Below, one piece after another: positions 25,518 through 33,645 of a stretch of DNA of 64,000 nt (its first letter is position 1; each line of letters starts with the position of its first letter). Origin of the DNA: Panacagrimonas sp046594215 (GTDB taxonomy: Bacteria; Pseudomonadota; Gammaproteobacteria; Nevskiales; Nevskiaceae); assembly GCA_046594215.1 (NCBI GenBank), contig JBKJPX010000057.1:62001-126000 (forward strand), given 5' to 3'. A model generated the notes under the pieces. The model saw only the letters and a list, made by a program, of their open reading frames with translations. It had not been told where the DNA came from and searched no databases. The position numbers and the translations under genes are program-made.

Positions 25518-25994
25518 TTACCCGTCGGCTTGCATCGATGGTTTCGCAACTATTGGAGCGGGCGGTGCAGGAACCAGTCCATAGCGGGACATGACCGCAA
25601 TGAGCTTTGATCGATCCGGCGGCCCACCGCCACCAACAACAGCAGCTACGTCACGAAAGTACTGCAGCCCGAGGTCAGGCGTCAGAACGATCAGCGCACG
25701 CGCGGGCTGGGGATGCGGATTGCTGAAAGCATGAACGGACCCCTTTGGGCTGTGCATCCACTCCCCAGGGGACAGGTCCCGTACGACACCATCCACGGAA
25801 TAGCGAAATAAGCCCTCGAGGGAGTAGACGCATTCTTCATTGAGTGTGTGGCTATGCGGCGGCGGTACGTTTGAACCGGGCGCGATGGTCAACTCAAACA
25901 TGCCCATGCTCTTTGCAGACGCGCCGTCCACGAGGTAGCGGATAGTCAACCCGCCGATTGTGATCGGCTCGAGAGATGATGATGGCGTATTCAT
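25518..25994 (-). CDS. Cupin domain protein
   Basis: 158 residues, ATG 25994 with GGAG upstream. Cupin motif 1 is PPPHSHTLNEECVYSLEG (HxH-x3-E metal ligands) and motif 2 is GEWMHSPKGSVHAFSNPH. A single-domain cupin of this kind binds a metal and may be a dioxygenase, isomerase or ligand-binding protein; the substrate is unknown. Upstream is an attC-like core GTTGGGC about 40 bases before the start, so this may be a cassette gene too. Stop TAA at 25518-25520 is followed by a short GC-rich spacer with another GCATTGGGC. Confidence 0.8.
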   Translation of the reverse strand: MNTPSSSLEPITIGGLTIRYLVDGASAKSMGMFELTIAPGSNVPPPHSHTLNEECVYSLEGLFRYSVDGVVRDLSPGEWMHSPKGSVHAFSNPHPQPARALIVLTPDLGLQYFRDVAAVVGGGGPPDRSKLIAVMSRYGLVPAPPAPIVAKPSMQADG

Positions 25995-26031
25995 TTGTGG
26001 CTCCAAATAAAAAGTCGAACTTTGGCTAGAT

Positions 26032-26100
26032 GCCCAACGCCTAATTGGGTAACAAATCCTGCGCGATAACCCATCCGCCCGCAGGCTTAGATAACAATTC
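26032..26100 (-). repeat. attC-like inter-gene element C
   Basis: On the minus strand the end is TTAGGCGTTGGGC with GTTGGGC matching the integron core GTTRRRY. Within it, CCTGCG (26058-26063) pairs with CGCAGG (26080-26085), and GGGTTA pairs loosely with TTACCC. The far end is ATCTAAGC instead of a perfect RYYYAAC. Confidence 0.4.
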
Positions 26101-26216
26101 GTGCGTGCCAACCTGTTCATCCGCGCGCAACTCCGGCGACCCCATCGCCACCGCTTGATGCCTCATTTCGAGCCTAGTCGGCACCGCCTCATGGCGCAAC
26201 AGACGGAGCGAACTAT

Positions 26217-26813
26217 TCAGGGGTCTCCCGATTCGTCGACGGAAAACGGCTCAGCGCCTCGCAACCCGGGCGGCCGCCTTTCGCCTGCAACCATCTGCGC
26301 AACGAGCCGACCGACCACGTAAGGAACGGAGTTCTTTCGCCTCAGGCCCCAGTACGTCACGTGCGAGTAGCCCAGAACATGGGCGAACTCGTGCGCAAAG
26401 TTTCCCGGACTCCCGGCCCGGCCCTTTGCGATATTGAAAAAGACGGCCCCGCTCTTCTCGAATGCCACGGCCCGCATGTCGGGGTCGGCATAGAGGCCGA
26501 CCTTGATCGTCTGGGACCCGGCGCAAGCCAGGTGTCGGCAGACCTCGGCCACGGATCGGCCTCCCGTGCGGTTCATCCCGGACGCCGCGCACGTCTGGCT
26601 GAACGTCTCCGAGCTGAGTATGGCCGCGACCCGGCGCGCCGATTCCGCGACCTTCTCCTTCGTGGCGGCGTCGCCATCCGAAACGAATGCGACGTTCAAT
26701 CGCGTGCTGTCGCACGCATCCTCGATGGACGTCCGCATGGGGACGGGGCTCGCGCACGCAGCGAGGCAAGCCGCGAACAGAACGGCGACGCAGAAGCGCT
26801 GAGCGTCTCTCAT
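26217..26813 (-). CDS. Putative metzincin-type lipoprotein metallopeptidase
   Basis: 198 residues from ATG 26813 (ATG 26819 is also possible). The signal peptide ends in the lipobox LAAC with Cys20. Residues 141-151 read HEFAHVLGYSH, a full HExxHxxGxxH zinc site of the metzincin clan, preceded by a strand AVFFNIAKG and an N-terminal domain with four cysteines. The catalytic Glu is Glu142. I do not recognise a named family. The protein would face the periplasm or the outer-membrane surface. It may belong to the cassette-like group just downstream but has no clear attC on its 3' side. Confidence 0.65.
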   Translation of the reverse strand: MRDAQRFCVAVLFAACLAACASPVPMRTSIEDACDSTRLNVAFVSDGDAATKEKVAESARRVAAILSSETFSQTCAASGMNRTGGRSVAEVCRHLACAGSQTIKVGLYADPDMRAVAFEKSGAVFFNIAKGRAGSPGNFAHEFAHVLGYSHVTYWGLRRKNSVPYVVGRLVAQMVAGERRPPGLRGAEPFSVDESGDP

Positions 26814-27035
26814 GGGCATGGGCGGCTTCCGTATACGGCCCGGAGACGCTGGGCCCGCCGACTGATGGTACCTACGGTCGCATCGTTCAACTGCGGCGCA
26901 CGCTGCCTCGTGCGTTCGCACCGCTGTTCCCGGTCGGCTGTCACCGAAGCACTGCGGATATCTGCTTCCGTCGGACGAATATTGTGCACGTGACCGCGGC
27001 GCAACCTCGCGCCGGCCCCGGCATCCCGCAAACAC

Positions 27036-28484
27036 TCATCCTTCCGCCAACGGTCTCGCCAGCTCCTCGAGACTTCTCCGCTCCGCCGCGAGGCCCCAGC
27101 GCCACGCCACTGCGGCCGCTACCAGCATCAACACCGCGGCAAAGCCGTAGCCCAGCGCGATCGACGTGCGCTGCCCCGTGCCGATCAATTCGCCGAAGAT
27201 CCATGGACCGGCGATGCCGCCGGTCGCCGTGCCCAGCGTGTAGAACACGGCGATGGCCAGGGCACGCACTTCCAGCGGAAAGCTCTCGCCCACCGTGAGA
27301 TAGGCCGAGCTTGCGGCGGCCGAAGCGAAGAAGAAGACGATCGACCAGGCGAGGGTCTGGCCGGTGGCGGTCAGCTGTCCCGCATCGAACAACCCGGCGG
27401 TGACCAGCAGCAGCACGCCCGACATCGCGTACGTGAACGCGATCATCTGCCGCCGCCCCACCGTGTCGAACAGCCGGCCCAGCAGGAGCGGTCCCAGGAA
27501 ATTGCCGGCGGCGAAGGGCAGCAGGTACAGGCCGATGCTTTCGGCGGGCACACCAAAGAAACTGCCGAGCACGAGCGCATAAGTGAAGAAGATGGCGTTG
27601 TAGAAGAAGGCCTGTGCGCTCATGAGCACCAGGCTGACCGTGGCGCGCTGCGGGTAACGCTGGAACAGGCTGCGTGCCAGGCCCAGGAAGCCAGAGCCTC
27701 TCTTCTTCCCCCTGCCGTCATCGCCTTGCTCTTCGTGGCAGGGCACGCGGAGCACCGGCAGCGCAGAGAGATCCATCACGACCTGCCCTGTGCGCGCCTC
27801 GATCTGCCCGACGATGGCTTCGGCCTCCGCGATGCGCCCGTGCGTCATCAACCAACGCGGGCTCTCGGGTATCCAGCGACGCAGCCAGAGAATCACCAGG
27901 CCCAGCGCGGCGCCCAGCCCGAAGCACACGCGCCAGCCCATGTCGGGCGGCAGTCGGCCGGGCTGGAGCAGCACGACGGCGCCAAGCGCGCCCATCGCGG
28001 CGCCGATCCAGAAACTGCCGTTGATCACCAGGTCGGTATGTCCACGATGGCGCGCCGGGATGAGCTCCTGGATCGCGGAGTTGATGGCGGAATATTCGCC
28101 GCCGATGCCGGCGCCCGTGAAAAAGCGGCACAGCAGGAACAACTCGAGGTTGGGTGCGAACGCGGTGGCGGCGGTGGCGACCAGGTACACGCCGAGCGTC
28201 ACGGTGAACAGGCGTTTGCGACCGAGACGATCGGTGAGCCAGCCGAAGAACAGCGCGCCGAGCACCGCGCCCATCACGTAGGCGCTGCCCGCGAAGCCGA
28301 GCTGCGCATCGCTCATGTGCAACGCGGGGCTGGCCTTCAGGGCACCGGAGACGGCGCCCGCCAGCGTGACCTCCAGACCGTCGAGGATCCAGGTGATGCC
28401 GAGCGCCACGACGACGAGACTATGGAAGCGGCACCAGCGCAGGCGGTCGAGCCGCGCCGGGATGCGGGTTTCGATCATCGTCAT
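27036..28484 (-). CDS. MFS transporter (sugar-porter/aromatic-acid type)
   Basis: 482 residues, twelve predicted membrane helices. It has the MFS signature between TM2 and TM3 (GWLTDRLGRKRLFTVT), a second copy after TM8 (GRLFDTVGRRQMIAFT), and FFTGAGIGGEYSAINSAIQELIPARHRG, characteristic of metabolite:H+ symporters. A central cytoplasmic loop is rich in Arg and Asp. Start ATG 28484 (MTMIETRIP) or 28478. It lies downstream of the Baeyer-Villiger-type monooxygenase on the same strand with a 118-base gap, so it may import that enzyme's substrate. Confidence 0.88.
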   Translation of the reverse strand: MTMIETRIPARLDRLRWCRFHSLVVVALGITWILDGLEVTLAGAVSGALKASPALHMSDAQLGFAGSAYVMGAVLGALFFGWLTDRLGRKRLFTVTLGVYLVATAATAFAPNLELFLLCRFFTGAGIGGEYSAINSAIQELIPARHRGHTDLVINGSFWIGAAMGALGAVVLLQPGRLPPDMGWRVCFGLGAALGLVILWLRRWIPESPRWLMTHGRIAEAEAIVGQIEARTGQVVMDLSALPVLRVPCHEEQGDDGRGKKRGSGFLGLARSLFQRYPQRATVSLVLMSAQAFFYNAIFFTYALVLGSFFGVPAESIGLYLLPFAAGNFLGPLLLGRLFDTVGRRQMIAFTYAMSGVLLLVTAGLFDAGQLTATGQTLAWSIVFFFASAAASSAYLTVGESFPLEVRALAIAVFYTLGTATGGIAGPWIFGELIGTGQRTSIALGYGFAAVLMLVAAAVAWRWGLAAERRSLEELARPLAEG

Positions 28485-28602
28485 CGTCTGCGGATTTCTT
28501 TGGAAAGGGCGCTTTGCGGGTCGTGAGAAATGGCCGAGGGCCCGTCGAGCCACGGCCTGCTGGTCCTGCCTGCCCGTCGATCCCGCTACGTCGTGTCGCC
28601 CT

Positions 28603-30249
28603 TCACGCAGCCAGCGCGAACCCTCGATACCCGTCGTCGATGACCTGCTTCACGTACTCGAAATATGTGGTGCCGCCGCCCGCATACGGCATGAACCCGG
28701 CCGGCTTTCCAGCCACGTTCTCGCCGTTGTACCAGGACTTGGCCTGCGTGTAGATGGTCTGCTTCGAAACCCAGTTCACGTAGCTGGTCCACGCGCTTTC
28801 CTCGCGCGGCTTGGCCTCGATGAGGGCGTAATGGTTCCTGCGCAGGTGCTCGAGCGTGTCGAACACGAAGTCCACGTTCTGTTCGATGCTGCTGACCATG
28901 TTGTAGAGCACCGAGGGGCTGCCCGGCCCGGTGATCATGAACATGTTCGGAAAGCCCGCCACGGTGACGCCGAGATAGTTCTTGGTGCCATGGCTCCACT
29001 TGTCGCGCAGCGTCTGCCCTGCGCGGCCACGGATGTCGATGGCCAGCAACGCACCGGTCATCGCATCGAAGCCCGTGGCCAAGACCACGGCGTCGATCTC
29101 GTACTCGGTGCCGTTGACGGTGCGGATGCCCTTGGCAGTGAACCCGTCGATGGCCGACTCGCGCAGGTCCACGAGGGTGACGTTGTCACGGTTGAAGGTC
29201 TCGAAATAGTCGGTGTCGACGCACAGGCGCTTGGCGCCCAGCGGGTACTGCGGCATCAGCTTCTCGGCGACCTTGGGATCCTTGATGCGCGCACGAATCT
29301 TTTCCTTCACCCACTCGCTGACGATCTTGTTGGACTCCAGGTCCACGACGAGATCGGGGTACGAGGCCAGCATCAGGTATCCGCCGCGCTTCCACGCGTA
29401 GTCGAGCTGCTTCTGCAGTTCATCGGGCGTGGCCTGCTTGGCGCCGATCGTGGGGCTGTCGTACGCGATGCCCACTTCCGACTGCCGCACGAGGCGGCGG
29501 ATCTCGCCGTAGTTCTCCTGCGCGTGGCGCATCTCCTCGTCGGTGATCGCGCGGTTCCACGCCGGGATCGCGAACTGCGGCGTGCGCTGGAACACGAACA
29601 TGTGCTTCGCCTGCTTGGCGATCAGCGGCGAGGCCTGGATGGAGCTGGAGCCCGTGCCGATCACGGCCACGCGCTTGCCCGTGAAGTCCACCTTCTCGTG
29701 CGGCCAGCGGCTGGTGTAGTAACGCTCGCCCTTGAACTGGTCCATGCCCTTGAACTGCTGCTCCAGCGGCACCGACAGGCAGCCCGTGGCCATGACGAAG
29801 AACTGCGTCGAGAGTTCTTCGCCCTGCGAGGTGCGGATCTTCCAGCGGCCCGCGCCTTCGTCGAACACGGCCGACTCCACGACCGTGCCGAAGGTGAAGT
29901 GCCTGCGCAGGTCGAAGCGCTCCGCGACGTGTTGGATGTAGCGCAGGAGGTCCGGTTGCTCGGCGTATCGCTGCGGCCATTTCCACTCGCGCTGCAGGTC
30001 CGCGTCGAAGGAGTACGAGTAGGTCAGGCTCTCGATATCGCAGCGTGCGCCCGGGTAGCGGTTCCAGTACCACGTGCCACCCACGTCCGGCGCCTTGTCG
30101 AAGGCGCGGACTTTGTAGCCCGCCTTCGTCAGGCGATGCACCTGGTACAGGCCGGCGAAGCCCGCACCGACCACGACGACGTCGCAGTTGCTGCTGGCCT
30201 TGCCCGCCACCGGACCCTTCTGCTGCGTGGACGTGGCGACTTTGCTCAT
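28603..30249 (-). CDS. Baeyer-Villiger-type flavin monooxygenase (variant fingerprint)
   Basis: 548 residues, ATG 30249. FAD motif GAGFAG (28-33), NADPH motif GTGSSS (198-203), and the RYPGARCDIESLTYSYSF block of cyclohexanone/steroid monooxygenases. The fingerprint FxGxxxHxxxWP reads FKGERYYTSRWP, with Tyr178 in place of the usual His. This residue is normally important for activity, so the enzyme may be altered or use another reaction. Class B FMO length is normal. The divergent esterase gene at 30644 is the expected partner for hydrolysing a lactone or ester product. The 394-base intergenic region holds TAGGG/CCCTA half-sites. Confidence 0.87.
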   Translation of the reverse strand: MSKVATSTQQKGPVAGKASSNCDVVVVGAGFAGLYQVHRLTKAGYKVRAFDKAPDVGGTWYWNRYPGARCDIESLTYSYSFDADLQREWKWPQRYAEQPDLLRYIQHVAERFDLRRHFTFGTVVESAVFDEGAGRWKIRTSQGEELSTQFFVMATGCLSVPLEQQFKGMDQFKGERYYTSRWPHEKVDFTGKRVAVIGTGSSSIQASPLIAKQAKHMFVFQRTPQFAIPAWNRAITDEEMRHAQENYGEIRRLVRQSEVGIAYDSPTIGAKQATPDELQKQLDYAWKRGGYLMLASYPDLVVDLESNKIVSEWVKEKIRARIKDPKVAEKLMPQYPLGAKRLCVDTDYFETFNRDNVTLVDLRESAIDGFTAKGIRTVNGTEYEIDAVVLATGFDAMTGALLAIDIRGRAGQTLRDKWSHGTKNYLGVTVAGFPNMFMITGPGSPSVLYNMVSSIEQNVDFVFDTLEHLRRNHYALIEAKPREESAWTSYVNWVSKQTIYTQAKSWYNGENVAGKPAGFMPYAGGGTTYFEYVKQVIDDGYRGFALAA

Positions 30250-30390
30250 GAGGGTTCGCTCCGGATTCGCGTCGATGGATGTGGGAGGGCGGTGCGGAAT
30301 TCGTGCGGCCTGCAAGCCTCGGCAACGAACGACGCGGGCCTTTCCAGTCTGACCCAAAGTATGTCCATCCCATTCCGCGAAGGGGACCGT

Positions 30391-30422
30391 CCTAGGGCTT
30401 TCCCTATAGGCGAAAACCCTAG
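30391..30422. promoter_or_regulatory. TAGGG-N4-CCCTA site between monooxygenase and esterase
   Basis: CCTAGGGCTTTCCCTATAGG (30391-30410) contains the palindrome TAGGGCTTTCCCTA, followed by a further CCCTA half-site at 30418-30422. It is in the divergent promoter region, about 145 bases upstream of the monooxygenase start. The binding protein is not known. The remainder of 30250-30643 holds no gene. Confidence 0.35.
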
Positions 30423-30643
30423 CGGTTCCGGCATCGCGAACGTGCGGCCTGACAACTGACACTGGCACTGGCAACGGCTTCAAGGAGTCAATAGGAAACA
30501 GTCCGGATGCCCAATCGCGCGTTGCGATGCATCAATAGGAGATCGTGGCTAGCGCGGTGGGCCGGCTTCGCCGCCGTCGTTTTTCCGGGCTCCATCCGCC
30601 TTCCCGCAACAGGCATTCAGATACAAACAGATCCGGAGAATCC

Positions 30644-31561
30644 ATGGCGCTCGACCCCACCGCGCAGTTCATCCTCACCGCGCTCGCCAAGCAGGGCGTG
30701 AAGTCCTTCGAACAGATCGGCGTCGAGCAGGCGCGCGCCGTCATCAATACCTTCCCCACGCTGCAGAACCCGCCCCAGGATGTGAAGCACGTCGAGGACC
30801 TGGACCTGAATGGCGTGCCGCTGCGCGTCTATACGCCGGTGAACGCAAACGGGTCGGGAATTCTCTACATCCATGGAGGCGGCTGGATCGGGGGACACCT
30901 GGGCGTCTCGGACGAACCCGCGCGCGCCATCGCCAACGACACCGGCGCCGTGGTCGTGGCGACGAGCTATCACCTCGCGCCCGAGGCGCGGTTTCCTACC
31001 CAGGTGAACGACGTTTTCGCGGCATTCGAGTGGCTGCACCAGAACGCCCGGCGCCTGGGCATCGACCCGAAGCGCGTCGCAGTCGTCGGCGACAGCGCCG
31101 GTGGCAACCTCGCCACCATCACCGCGATCCGCGCCCGCGACGCCGGCCTGCCGCTGGCCGCCCAGGTCCTGATCTACCCGGTCATCGACCGGCGATGCAC
31201 GGGCGAATCCAAGACGCAGTACGCCGAGGGCTACCTGGTGACCCGCCCCGCGGTGGACTGGTTCTGGGATCACTACCTGTCGAAGCCCGGCGACATCGAG
31301 AGTCCGCTCGCCTCACCGCTCAACGACAAAAAGGGCCTGAAGGGCCTAGCGCCGGCGCTGATCCTCACGGTGGAGTTCGACGCCTCGCGTGACGAGGCGG
31401 AGGAGTACTACGCGGCGCTGAAGAAGGCCGGGAACGACGCACAGCTCGTTCGACTGAACGGGCTGATCCACGGCGTGTTCTGGATGTCGGGCGCGATGCC
31501 GCGGAGTTGCGAGGTGATGGAGGCGGTCAGCGGGTTTCTGGGGGAGAAGGCGAAAGCCTAG
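30644..31561 (+). CDS. HSL-family alpha/beta hydrolase (esterase)
   Basis: 305 residues, ATG 30644 with GGAGAA. The oxyanion motif HGGGW (77-81) and nucleophile GDSAGG (Ser151) define the hormone-sensitive-lipase family. The acid (VEFDASRDE) and His (LIHGVFW) complete the triad. N-terminal helices QFILTALAKQGVKSFEQIGVEQAR form the usual cap. The divergent Baeyer-Villiger-type gene suggests it hydrolyses the resulting ester. Cytoplasmic, as no signal peptide is seen. A CCCTCTCC palindrome follows. Confidence 0.88.
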   Translation: MALDPTAQFILTALAKQGVKSFEQIGVEQARAVINTFPTLQNPPQDVKHVEDLDLNGVPLRVYTPVNANGSGILYIHGGGWIGGHLGVSDEPARAIANDTGAVVVATSYHLAPEARFPTQVNDVFAAFEWLHQNARRLGIDPKRVAVVGDSAGGNLATITAIRARDAGLPLAAQVLIYPVIDRRCTGESKTQYAEGYLVTRPAVDWFWDHYLSKPGDIESPLASPLNDKKGLKGLAPALILTVEFDASRDEAEEYYAALKKAGNDAQLVRLNGLIHGVFWMSGAMPRSCEVMEAVSGFLGEKAKA

Positions 31562-31626
31562 TCGCGCGGCATCGGCGCGAACGCGAGTCGCCGGTTCAGG
31601 GATCGGCGGCCCCGGCAACGAACAAG

Positions 31627-31660
31627 CCCCTCGCCCCGTGAACAGCACACGGGGAGAGGG
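31627..31660. repeat. Intergenic palindrome, CCCTCTCC family copy 4
   Basis: CCCTCGCCCCGTG and CACGGGGAGAGGG with an AACAGCA loop. It lies between the esterase end and the convergent MDR gene end, followed by TTATTTTTTT, so it could terminate the esterase transcript. Confidence 0.7.
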
Positions 31661-31692
31661 AGCTTATTTTTTTGGCAGCAACCGCCCCGCCT

Positions 31693-32730
31693 TCAGTCGG
31701 CCACCTTCAGCACCACCTTGCCGAAGTTGCCGCCCTTGAGAAGGTCGGCCAGGCCCTGCGGCGCGCCTTCGAGGCCTTCGAGCAGGTGCTCGCGCACACG
31801 GATCTTGCCGCTCTCGACCAGCGGCGTGACTTCCTTCAGGAACTGGCCGTAGTACTGGGGATAGGCGTCGAAAATGATGAAGCCTTCGACCTTGAAGCGC
31901 TTGAACAGCGTGTTGGACAGGAAGCCCGGCAGGCGATCGCGTCCATCCAGACCCGCGCCGCTGTAATGCGCGATCAGGCCGCAGATGGGAATGCGCGCGA
32001 ACAGGTTCAGCAGCGGCTCCACCGCGTCGAACACCGCACCGCCGACGTTCTCCATGTAGATGTCGACGCCCTTGGGGCACGCGGCCGCGAGCTTGGACGG
32101 GAATTCCTTGTCGCCGTGATCCACGCAGGCATCGAAACCCAGCTCCTGCACCGCGTAGTCGCACTTGCGCTTGCCGCCGGCGATGCCGACCACGCGGCAG
32201 CCCTGCGCCTTCGCGAGCTGGCCGATGATCTGGCCGACGGCGCCGGTGGCGGCGCCCACGCAGAAGGTCTCGCCGGCCTTGGGCTTGCCGATGTTCATGA
32301 GCGCGTGCCAGGCGGTGAAGCCCGGCATGCCCAGCGAGCCCAGATACCAGCTCGGCACCTTCGCGCTGTCGGGCAGCTTGACGATGATGTCGCTGCCGTC
32401 GCTCAGCACGTAGTCCTGCCAGCCCGCGTAGGAATGCACGAGCTCGCCGACCTTGTAGGCCGGGTTGTTGGAGGCCTCCACGCGCGACACCGTGCCGCCC
32501 ACCATCACCTCGCCTTTCTTCACCGAAGGCATGTAGGCGTCGGCCTCGTTGAGGCGCACGCGCATGTACGGATCCAGCGACAGCCACAGCGTGCGCAGCA
32601 GGACCTGGTTCGGGCCGGGCTTGGGAACCGGCGCGGTCTCCATCTTCCAGACGGCGGGCGTGGGCTCGGCGTCGGGCTGGGTGTGCTGGGTGAGGACGAA
32701 ACGGCGATTGGTGGTGGCGCTTTGAGACAC
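31693..32730 (-). CDS. MDR family NADP-dependent oxidoreductase
   Basis: 345 residues from a GTG at 32730 with GGAG eight bases upstream. Domains as in LTB4-dehydrogenase/curcumin-reductase-like enzymes: LSLDPYMRVRLNEADAYMPSVKKGEVMVGG, the nucleotide-binding core FCVGAATGAVGQIIGQLAKAQGCRVVGIAGGKRKCDYAVQELG, then DIYMENVGGAVFDAVEPLL. No zinc ligands. It probably reduces an enone or 2-enal. The enoyl-CoA hydratase gene precedes it on the same strand by about 70 bases, and another MDR gene precedes that, suggesting one operon for degrading unsaturated acyl/keto intermediates. Confidence 0.88.
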   Translation of the reverse strand: MSQSATTNRRFVLTQHTQPDAEPTPAVWKMETAPVPKPGPNQVLLRTLWLSLDPYMRVRLNEADAYMPSVKKGEVMVGGTVSRVEASNNPAYKVGELVHSYAGWQDYVLSDGSDIIVKLPDSAKVPSWYLGSLGMPGFTAWHALMNIGKPKAGETFCVGAATGAVGQIIGQLAKAQGCRVVGIAGGKRKCDYAVQELGFDACVDHGDKEFPSKLAAACPKGVDIYMENVGGAVFDAVEPLLNLFARIPICGLIAHYSGAGLDGRDRLPGFLSNTLFKRFKVEGFIIFDAYPQYYGQFLKEVTPLVESGKIRVREHLLEGLEGAPQGLADLLKGGNFGKVVLKVAD

Positions 32731-32797
32731 GGTTGATTCTCCGATTGCAGTTGGCGCCGCCCGCGTCACGCAGGCGGAGGTTGAGACGTCGGGCCCT

Positions 32798-33622
32798 TCA
32801 GGAGCCCTGGTACGGAAGCGCGGGCGGATGCTCGATCCAGTCCCGTCGCTTTTCGAGCGGTTGCGCGATGTAGGCACGCATCGCGGTGCGCGCATCCTCG
32901 CTGAGCATGGTTTCGAGAAACGCTGCGGCCTCGACCTTGAGTCCGTCCGCGAGCGGACGATCGATGCCGCCATAGACCGCGCGCTTGATCTCGCGCAATG
33001 CGACCGGCGGCAACGCGGCGAGTTCCTTCGCGACAATCCGGGCGTGTGCGAGCGCATCGTCGGCCAGCTCGTGCACGAGCCCCATCGCGAGCGCATCCTC
33101 GGGCGTACATACGCGGCCACGCAGAATGAATTCGATCGCGCGGCCCGCGCCGATGAGCCGCGACAGGCGCTGCGTGCCGCTGCCGCCCGGCAGAATGCCG
33201 AGCTTGGCTTCCGGCAGGCCGAAGCGATGGTCGCCGCGCGCGGCGATGCGGATGTCGCAGGACAGGCAGAGCTCGAAGCCGCCGCCCATCGCATCGCCGT
33301 TCATGGCGGCGATCACGGGCTTGGGCAGTTCGCTCAAGGATTGCAGCATCGCGTGGTAGCCGTCATTGAGCGCGGTGCCCATCTTGCGCAGCGCGTCGTG
33401 ATCCGCGGCGTAGCTTTCGAGTTCCTCGACGCTGTAATGCGTGATGAATTTTCCCTTGGCACCGCCCGTGAGCACGACGGCGCGGATCGCAGGATCGCGC
33501 CAGGTTTCGATGAGTTCGACGAGTTCGCCGGCGCCCTCGGCGCAGAAGTAGTTCATCGGCGCGCGGTCGTAGGTGGCCACGACCACGCCGTCGGCGGAGA
33601 CTTCGGTTTTCCAGAGTTTCAC
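32798..33622 (-). CDS. Enoyl-CoA hydratase/isomerase family protein
   Basis: 274 residues from GTG 33622 with AGGGAA upstream. Crotonase core: AAMNGDAMGGGFELCLSCDIRIAARGDHRFGLPEAKLGILPGGSGTQRLSRLIGAGRAIEFILRG, including the oxyanion GGGFEL and the catalytic Glu of PEAKLGI. The N-terminal segment has ITHYSVEELE in place of the more usual AGADI, so substrate orientation differs from classical FadB. It sits between two MDR reductase genes with small gaps, so a shared degradative pathway is likely. Confidence 0.87.
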   Translation of the reverse strand: MKLWKTEVSADGVVVATYDRAPMNYFCAEGAGELVELIETWRDPAIRAVVLTGGAKGKFITHYSVEELESYAADHDALRKMGTALNDGYHAMLQSLSELPKPVIAAMNGDAMGGGFELCLSCDIRIAARGDHRFGLPEAKLGILPGGSGTQRLSRLIGAGRAIEFILRGRVCTPEDALAMGLVHELADDALAHARIVAKELAALPPVALREIKRAVYGGIDRPLADGLKVEAAAFLETMLSEDARTAMRAYIAQPLEKRRDWIEHPPALPYQGS

Positions 33623-33645
33623 GTGCGGTTCCCTTGTCCGAAGAT

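Noticed and set aside
28315..30459. Long plus-strand frame (over 700 codons) over the monooxygenase and MFS region
   Set aside because: Shadow of strongly conserved minus-strand proteins; composition is Arg/Ala/His-rich noise.
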